Shown here in pieces: positions 58,798 to 64,000 of a stretch of 64,000 nt of DNA. The DNA lies in the NCBI GenBank assembly GCA_041748655.1, contig JBGTCV010000003.1, forward strand, positions 61,971-125,970, read 5' to 3'. Below the pieces are notes generated by a model, which saw only the letters and a program-made list of their open reading frames with translations, made no database searches and was not told the origin of the DNA. A program made the position numbers and the translations under genes. This stretch comes from Leptofilum sp041748655. GTDB lineage: Bacteria; Chloroflexota; Anaerolineae; Promineifilales; Promineifilaceae. Every line of letters starts with the position of its first letter. Position 1 is the first letter of the stretch.

Positions 58798-59617
58798 TGC
58801 TTTTGAAGCCGGACACCATACGCTCCAGGAGATTGAGTGTTTCCGGCTCTTCCCCTGGCCAGGCTGTCCATAGTAGAACGTACTCACCGACTGGTTGCCA
58901 CATCAATGCATACACATAAGGGTCGCCTATGGTTGGGGCGATGTTCTCTAGTCGTTGGCGCAACACCGGTACACCATTGATGATATCCTCCTGTTCTTCG
59001 GCCACCTGGCCGACCCACACCTGTCCTTGCCGTTCAGCCAGCCAGATCGATAAGGATGCCTGCTCCGGGTTTGCAAATATGTTAAGGCTAATCCACCATG
59101 TCGCTTCATCCAGGGAGGATGCATCCATCACCTGCACTCCATCAGCCGGGTCAGGCGTTACTGACAAAGTGTGCCAGCCTGCTGGAAAATCAAAGGAAAA
59201 GCGGCCTGCCGGGTCGGCCCAGGTTTGCCATTCTTCTGGCACACCGGTCAGCGCCGTTGGCGTAGGGGACAACATGCCACCACAGTCCGGGTGGATGGGG
59301 TTTACCTGGCAAATGTCAATGAGAGCCTCCACGCCAGGGGCTAAAGGTTCCCATAGGCCATTAATCAGAACCCAATCTACCTGCGCTGAAAAGTCAGCGT
59401 CTTGGGCAAGGGCATAATTCTCTGGTGAAATATTCTCACCCGCTAACAAGATAATCGTTTCACCATCAGCCACAATAGTAACAGGTGTCAGCACCGGTGA
59501 AGGAGCAGATGCGATTGTTTCTTCAGTCACCGTACAGGCAGTTGCGCCAACTATCAAGATTGTTATGAATCCTAACCAGAGCCAAACTTGGACTTGCTTC
59601 ACGTTTATGTTGCTCAT
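58790..59617 (-). CDS. Lipoprotein of unknown function
   Basis: 275 residues from MSNINVKQVQ (ATG at 59617 with GGAGG upstream). Signal peptide with lipobox ATAC. The mature part has a first domain (VTIVADGETIILLAGENIS) and a second with WADPAGRFSFDFPAGWHTLS, the PsbP/DUF1795-like 'xFSfxxPxgW' style, ending in LLWTAWPGEEPETLNLLERMVSGF. It lies between the histidine kinase and the propeller lipoprotein and is presumably co-expressed. Confidence 0.75.
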   Translation of the reverse strand: MSNINVKQVQVWLWLGFITILIVGATACTVTEETIASAPSPVLTPVTIVADGETIILLAGENISPENYALAQDADFSAQVDWVLINGLWEPLAPGVEALIDICQVNPIHPDCGGMLSPTPTALTGVPEEWQTWADPAGRFSFDFPAGWHTLSVTPDPADGVQVMDASSLDEATWWISLNIFANPEQASLSIWLAERQGQVWVGQVAEEQEDIINGVPVLRQRLENIAPTIGDPYVYALMWQPVGEYVLLWTAWPGEEPETLNLLERMVSGFKSNE

Positions 59618-59775
59618 GAGCCACCTCCAAAAACTAAAATCTACTAAATTCATCTTGGTTATGGGGATACTCATCCGGCCTCCCCATCTTGTCATAGTTC
59701 CCAGGATAAGCCACCTCTGTTTCAATACTGTTCTACTCGGGTAACAACATGTAACAGGTGTGTAACAAAGTGTAT

Positions 59776-60705
59776 TTAAGCAGACAAAGGCAGACGCACG
59801 GTAAAGACAGTGCCTTGCTCCAAGCGACTGCGCGCCCTAACGGTTCCCCCATGCCGGGCTACAATTCGCTGCACCAGGGCCAGTCCCAGGCCGCTGCCCG
59901 CAACTCGGCGGGCATTGCTACCTCGATAAAGTTCCTCAAAAAGATGGGGCAGATCTTCGGGGGCAATACCCGGTCCGGTGTCGGCCACTTCCACAACCAG
60001 CCAATGATCGTCTTCGGTTGCCCGTAATTCAATTACATCTTCTGGCCGAGTAAACTTGCAGGCGTTGTCGAGCAGGTTGTAGAAAGCAAGCCACAGCAAG
60101 TCCCGGTCGCCGGTTACCACAGCCAAGGGCCAGGGGGCTTGCGGTAAAAGCAAGCGAATGGAATGGACGGCGTTTTCAGGGGAAGTAGGCACGGCTGTGA
60201 CCAGTTCGTCCAGCAGCTCGGCCACGTTGATTGGTTCGTGCTCAATTGGTCGTGTTTCTAATTCAGCTACTTTGCGCAGGTCAGCCGTTAGTCGGCCCAG
60301 CCGTTCAACCTGGGCTGAAATATCCTGCCACGCCTGCGCTTGGTTTTTTTGATTGGAACTGATGGTCAGATAGGTGAGTGTGGTACGAATGGCGGCTAAG
60401 GGGTTTTTTAATTCGTGATCTAGCCGACGAATGAAACGCTGGTGGGCTTGGGTGGTTTTTTGCTGGACAGTCAATAATGCTCGGCGATGGCGATCAAACC
60501 ATTGCCAGGCAGCTATCCCCATAGCCAGGCAGAGGGTCAGAGCAAGGCCGACAAGTAGCAGCAGGGTACCCAGGTCTATCCGTGTTTGCAGACGAAACAC
60601 CGGATTGTGAGCTAGGCCTCCCTGTAACGTCAGGGCAAGCAGCAGCCCAATGAGCAAGGGAAGAGCCACCAGGGCAACCAACCCGTAATAGCGGCGGGCT
60701 TTCAC
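59776..60705 (-). CDS. Sensor histidine kinase
   Basis: 309 residues. Two membrane helices (about 8-26 and 46-68) with a very short outer loop, no HAMP domain. The H-box is RRLDHELKNPLAAIRTTL (His97). The ATPase domain has the N-box NLLDNACKFT, G1 VADTGPGIAPEDLP, F-box LFEELYRG and G2 GSGLGLALVQRIV. It autophosphorylates and passes phosphate to the response regulator, whose gene overlaps its start (ATGA). With so little outside the membrane, it may sense the membrane or rely on the neighbouring lipoproteins. Confidence 0.94.
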   Translation of the reverse strand: MKARRYYGLVALVALPLLIGLLLALTLQGGLAHNPVFRLQTRIDLGTLLLLVGLALTLCLAMGIAAWQWFDRHRRALLTVQQKTTQAHQRFIRRLDHELKNPLAAIRTTLTYLTISSNQKNQAQAWQDISAQVERLGRLTADLRKVAELETRPIEHEPINVAELLDELVTAVPTSPENAVHSIRLLLPQAPWPLAVVTGDRDLLWLAFYNLLDNACKFTRPEDVIELRATEDDHWLVVEVADTGPGIAPEDLPHLFEELYRGSNARRVAGSGLGLALVQRIVARHGGTVRARSRLEQGTVFTVRLPLSA

Positions 60706-61436
60706 GATGCTGCACTTTCCCCAACTGGTTCTACAGTTGCCAGGAAGCGATAACCCACGCCAATGATCGTTTCGATGAAAAGTGGCTGATCCGGCTCATC
60801 GGCCAGCGCTCGTCTTAGTTCGGCCACGCGCATGTCAACAGCCCGCGTCGCCACAGGGTAATCCCAGCCCCAGACAGCGTCTAGCAACCGATCCCGCGTT
60901 AAAATCTCGTCGGGATGGAGCATCATGTATTCCAACAAGGCCAATGCTTTGGGGGTGAGTTCAATAAGACGGCCATCTTTGTACAGCCGATGCGTCTTGC
61001 GATCTAGGAGCAGATCGCTGGATTGCAGTTTGGCGGCCAGAGAAAGCGGTTTCTGCCTGGGGCGAGCCTGGGCGCGGCGTAACACGGCCTTTATACGTGC
61101 CAGCAACTCGTGCGGATCGAACGGTTTGCACAGGTAATCATCAGCCCCTTCTTCCAGGCTGAGCACTCTCTCAATGGTGGCGTCCACCTGCGAGAGCATT
61201 ATGACCGGCGTCCAATCACCGGCGGCTCGCAGGCGACGGCATACTTCTCGGCCATCCAGGCCAGGCATCAAAACGTCTAGAATGGCCACGTCAGGCTGCT
61301 TCTCTAAAATCAAGCGCAGCGCCGCCTGACCATCGGCAGCCACGTGTACCGTAAAACCGGCGTGTTCCAGGATAGGAGCCAGATAGATGGTAATGGCCTT
61401 TTCATCGTCGGCCAATACGATTTGTGTCCGTGCCAT
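60702..61436 (-). CDS. OmpR-family response regulator
   Basis: 244 residues. Receiver domain with VLADDEKAI, phospho-acceptor Asp54 (AILDVLMPGLDG), Ser82 and Lys104 (DYLCKPFDP). The winged-helix effector domain follows with LTPKALALLEYMMLHPDEILTRDRLLDAVWGWDYPVATRAVDMRVAELRRAL (read here in parts) and ETIIGVGYRFL. It regulates transcription when phosphorylated by the overlapping kinase gene's product. Targets are unknown, but the two lipoprotein genes downstream are natural candidates. Confidence 0.95.
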   Translation of the reverse strand: MARTQIVLADDEKAITIYLAPILEHAGFTVHVAADGQAALRLILEKQPDVAILDVLMPGLDGREVCRRLRAAGDWTPVIMLSQVDATIERVLSLEEGADDYLCKPFDPHELLARIKAVLRRAQARPRQKPLSLAAKLQSSDLLLDRKTHRLYKDGRLIELTPKALALLEYMMLHPDEILTRDRLLDAVWGWDYPVATRAVDMRVAELRRALADEPDQPLFIETIIGVGYRFLATVEPVGESAAS

Positions 61437-61554
61437 ACCGGTAACATATTCATCATTCGGGCAGGAAGCAACTGGCGATTGGCACGTTTGTAGACGCAGT
61501 TTGTCACCTTTTTCAGAGTGTGCCTTTTTTATCTAGCGATCTGACTTCATACAA

Positions 61555-61700
61555 AACGGTTTGTACGTAGATCAGCCGCATGTCTGGCAGAAGAATGTGG
61601 CGAATTTGCGGGGGTGTTGGTGGGGGAAACGGCCGTTGCGCTTAGATTAGGTGCTAACCCGTCGCAGCTGCTGCCAACTGTGGAGGACCTGTTCCACTAA
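61555..61700 (+). pseudogene. Frameshifted C-terminal remnant of a second HprK-like gene
   Basis: The first frame reads NGLYVDQPHVWQKNVANLRG, matching residues near 301-320 of the intact HprK-like protein (NSLYVDQPHVWQQNVANLRG). Then a run of five G, where the intact gene has six, shifts the frame. The continued frame reads VLVGETAVALRLGANPSQLL and ends PTVEDLFH with a stop. The last part differs from the intact gene, so this is a diverged paralog, not a recent copy. Nothing upstream resembles the rest of the gene. The 305-base gap 61437-61741 holds nothing else. Confidence 0.85.
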
Positions 61701-61741
61701 TTGGCACCAGCTTGGTAAACCATATGTTGTTCAGGGTTTCC

Positions 61742-63766
61742 TCATTGGCCCTGAGCCATGGTGCCAGATAAAACGTCCATGTACCAAATGTTCCCTGCTG
61801 CATCTTGCAGTCGAACTTCATCTGGGCGTATCCATTGCACCAGCTTGAAGTTACGCGTATCTGGCTCCAAAATGGTAACGGCCGTTGCTTCCCCCGTTTC
61901 TTCGGCCAAATCAACCCGTACCAACGCTGTTTGTTGCTCCTGCCCGTTGCACGCATTGAGCACTTGAATGATGAGTAGGTGACGGCCGTCTGGCGACCAT
62001 TCTAAACTACCTATCTGCCACGATTCGGCTGGTTGGGGCAGTGGCACGGATAGTTCTGTACCAGAAGCGAGATCGCGAATTAGAAAGCCACGCCCATACG
62101 AGGCATCAACCGCCAATTTGGTTTCATCTGGTGAAAGTGCCATCACCAAGCCGATGTAGGGCGCCACTTCTGTGATCGTGCCGTTGGTCAAGTCAAGTTG
62201 CCACAAGTCACCGCCATTCACCAGCACAGCACAGCCATCCGGATTGGGAATGTTGGCGTAGTAAAGGTAACGGCCGTCAGCCGACCAGCTTATTGGTTCC
62301 GGTTGTGTGTAGCCCAGGCCATAGGTGCGCCATTCATCAACCGCCGTCCAGGTTTGGCTGCCATCCACGGCACGTACCGTTAAGGTCGTGCGGTATTTTT
62401 GACCGGTAGGGAACTGCTCCAGTTCAGCTTCAGGCACGACCACGGGTTGATCGATTTGGCTGATGGCTTGCCAACGGCCGTTTGGCGAGACAGCTTGCGG
62501 CGGTTGAAACGATTCCCAACGATTGACAACGCCGAGCAAGATGCCATCGGGCGAAATTGGGTGCAGCTCGCTATTATCGGCCGACAGCCGCCAGATGGGG
62601 GAGTCGGTGCTGCCATCGTCGAAGAAGAGGTAACGGCCGTCGGGCGACCAGCCCAGCCGCAACGCCTTTGTCGTTTCCAACGTCCGTTCCCAGGCAACTT
62701 CCCCGGTGACTCGGTTGGTGACATAGAGCCGTGTTGCCGTCCACTCATTGCTGCTGGGTACCGCTTCCCAATCTGCCAGTAGATTGTCGCGGCTGATTCG
62801 GTTGAACCAATCGGTGGGGGTTGCGGCGCAACGGTCCCCCAGTGCTGTGTCTGTAGTCACGATGCGCTCATCGCGCCAGCAGAACTGTTCCACGCCGCCT
62901 CCCACGCTGGCAATGAGCGGCCCTGCTTCGCTGCGCTGCCCCGCAGCCACATGGATGGTTTCGATACGGCCGTCGCTAATCCCTGCATACGGTTCACGCG
63001 GGACAAAACAGCAGCCGTAGGCCAATTTTGAGCCGTCAGCCGACCAAACCAGGTTGGAAATAGATTCGAATGCCGGATCGCTGTTGGGGATCAGGCTGGT
63101 GTGCGTGTCGCTGGCTAAATCGTAGAGGCAGAGGGTACAGTCAGGCTTGGGGCTGGCTGGGAAGGTTCTGGCTGGGGTGTAGGCCAGGGTGCGACTGTCT
63201 GGTGACCAGGCCAGCGCCGTGACGCTAACAGGTAAAATCCGCTCCTCGCGTGTGCCTATATCAAGAATATGCAGCTTGTTATCCTGGTGTGCCGGGTTGG
63301 CCAACCAACGGCCGTCTGGCGACAGACGCAAACTGGCCAGACCAAAGCCATCAGCCTCTCCCCAGCCTAGAAAATCATCGCTGCCGAGTTGATCCAGCGC
63401 TACGCCGTGTATATCAGAACGCCACAATTTGTCGTTTTGCACAAACCAAATCATTTGATGGCTGCGCAACGGCTGGATTATGGTTGGCAATGTGAGCACA
63501 GCGGTTGGCGTTGGCACAGGCGTGGCAGTTGCGGGTTCTGTGGGAATGGGAGTGGCAGCGGAGACGGTGGTTGCTGAGGCAATTGCTATCGTTTGTGTGG
63601 GAACGGCCGTAGGGTTGGCAGTTTGTGTTGGGTCAGCGGCTGGCGGGGGGACAAACGACGCAGGTTCGGCACAGGCTGCACTCATTCCCATGAGGAACAT
63701 TGCAGCAATCTTGATCAGTTGGCAGATGAGTTTCCTTTTCTTCCACAAGGCTATTTTTGGAGTCAT
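61742..63766 (-). CDS. Large TolB-like beta-propeller lipoprotein
   Basis: 674 residues. Signal peptide with lipobox SAAC (about Cys32), a Pro/Thr/Ala linker to about residue 95, then a long propeller with units LRLSPDGRWLANPA, ALAWSPDSRTLAYT, LVWSADGSKLAYG, LGWSPDGRYLFFD, ISWSADGRYLYYA and LEWSPDGRHLLII. Several DGR(W/Y/H) units are written with ACGGCCGT sites. AGGA stands five bases before the ATG. It resembles the shorter propeller lipoprotein of the island next door, but ligand and role are unknown. Confidence 0.85.
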   Translation of the reverse strand: MTPKIALWKKRKLICQLIKIAAMFLMGMSAACAEPASFVPPPAADPTQTANPTAVPTQTIAIASATTVSAATPIPTEPATATPVPTPTAVLTLPTIIQPLRSHQMIWFVQNDKLWRSDIHGVALDQLGSDDFLGWGEADGFGLASLRLSPDGRWLANPAHQDNKLHILDIGTREERILPVSVTALAWSPDSRTLAYTPARTFPASPKPDCTLCLYDLASDTHTSLIPNSDPAFESISNLVWSADGSKLAYGCCFVPREPYAGISDGRIETIHVAAGQRSEAGPLIASVGGGVEQFCWRDERIVTTDTALGDRCAATPTDWFNRISRDNLLADWEAVPSSNEWTATRLYVTNRVTGEVAWERTLETTKALRLGWSPDGRYLFFDDGSTDSPIWRLSADNSELHPISPDGILLGVVNRWESFQPPQAVSPNGRWQAISQIDQPVVVPEAELEQFPTGQKYRTTLTVRAVDGSQTWTAVDEWRTYGLGYTQPEPISWSADGRYLYYANIPNPDGCAVLVNGGDLWQLDLTNGTITEVAPYIGLVMALSPDETKLAVDASYGRGFLIRDLASGTELSVPLPQPAESWQIGSLEWSPDGRHLLIIQVLNACNGQEQQTALVRVDLAEETGEATAVTILEPDTRNFKLVQWIRPDEVRLQDAAGNIWYMDVLSGTMAQGQ

Positions 63767-63846
63767 AATTTCCTGTCCTGAAAATAGCGAATTTTGGCAT
63801 CGTTCATTTCAGGCAATCTGTGCTTTACAAATCTAGCAAAAAAGCG

Positions 63847-63951
63847 TGTCATGCTGAGGTCCTCCGAAGCATCCCGTTCCTCTGTGTAAGCGGGATGCTT
63901 CGCTCCGAAGACTCCGCTCAGTCCTGTCCTGAGCTTGTCGAAGGAATGACA
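63847..63951. repeat. 105-base palindromic element
   Basis: Outer ends TGTCATGCTGAGG and GTCGAAGGAATGACA are inverted. Inside, AAGCATCCCG and CGGGATGCTT pair around TTCCTCTGTGTAAG. Elements with these ends are widespread in many bacterial genomes and behave like MITE/REP sequences. The flanking 63767-64000 shows no gene. Confidence 0.75.
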
Positions 63952-64000
63952 ATCTTCGGACTAATTTGTAAAGGACAACTTCTACTTTTTGAACCATGCC

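Larger units (their letters stand above)
93..63612. repeat. Genome-wide iterated palindrome ACGGCCGT
   Basis: I count about 137 copies of ACGGCCGT by hand, roughly two per kilobase, most often extended to AACGGCCGTT or GAAACGGCCGTTTCC. At about 56 percent GC (my estimate) one or two copies would be expected in 64 kb. Most lie in coding sequence and in all three frames, reading as TAV, (N/D/Y)GR and RP(F/Y/S). A few lie between genes. The longest gap, about 3 kb, is at 58.56-61.63 kb. Confidence 0.9.

Noticed and set aside
1..64000. tRNA, rRNA and other stable RNA genes
   Set aside because: No cloverleaf with the GTTCGA-type T-loop and CCA-adjacent acceptor, and no rRNA-like stretch, was recognised on either strand by eye; a covariance-model search would be decisive.

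Overview
This window looks like chromosomal DNA from a filamentous-type Chloroflexota bacterium (Anaerolineae/Ardenticatenia-like). The placement is inferred from gene style, not from a marker gene. The signs are many lipoproteins with long Pro/Thr linkers after the lipobox, TolB-like propeller lipoproteins, runs of GT-C membrane glycosyltransferases, uncharacterised nucleotidyltransferases, and a mix of ATG, GTG and TTG starts. No rRNA, tRNA, CRISPR array or intact transposase was seen. The most striking base-level feature is the palindrome ACGGCCGT, about 137 copies by hand count, mostly inside genes, where it reads as TAV, (N/D)GR or RP(F/Y).

Layout. 0-4 kb (minus): an edge-cut secreted protein, a TetR stump, a ThDP enzyme, a sugar-dehydrogenase-like lipoprotein and D-aminoacyl-tRNA deacylase. 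4.2-17.5 kb (minus): envelope polysaccharide genes (GT39/GT87-like membrane enzymes, two Wzz-like proteins, a CpsD-type kinase, a GT4 transferase), followed upstream by a PspA/PspC/LiaF-like envelope stress group. 17.7-27.6 kb: 2-hydroxyacid dehydrogenase, a secreted protein of unknown role, two methyltransferases, a lipoprotein with three DsbA domains, a membrane-anchored protein and an ABC substrate-binding lipoprotein. 27.8-33.3 kb: pth, mfd and a PIN toxin-like pair.

33.4-39.5 kb (plus): a tight operon of lipoprotein, ~54-aa membrane peptide, SGNH hydrolase, MBOAT acyltransferase, second SGNH protein, acyl carrier protein and acyl-AMP ligase. Its parts match the Dlt D-alanylation machinery one for one, but the ligase looks fatty-acyl-type, so I propose an export-and-acylation system for an envelope polymer. 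39.5-47 kb: a degenerate tyrosine recombinase, a YceI-like lipoprotein, a B12-binding radical SAM protein, a small conserved protein and an ABC-2 exporter.

45.8-57.4 kb is the second highlight. Two tandem 21-residue peptide genes, identical in protein but differing at four synonymous bases, sit between divergent operons carrying nucleotidyltransferases (three paralogs in the region), a flippase and an HPr-kinase-like protein. The peptides carry a lasso-leader-like YxxPxI...T pattern. This looks like an undescribed ribosomal-peptide locus without the usual lasso cyclase genes. 57.4-61.6 kb holds a two-component system and two lipoproteins. It is nearly free of ACGGCCGT, and a frameshifted stump of a second HprK-like gene lies at its far side, which suggests an insertion. 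The window ends with a TolB-like lipoprotein and a long palindromic repeat.
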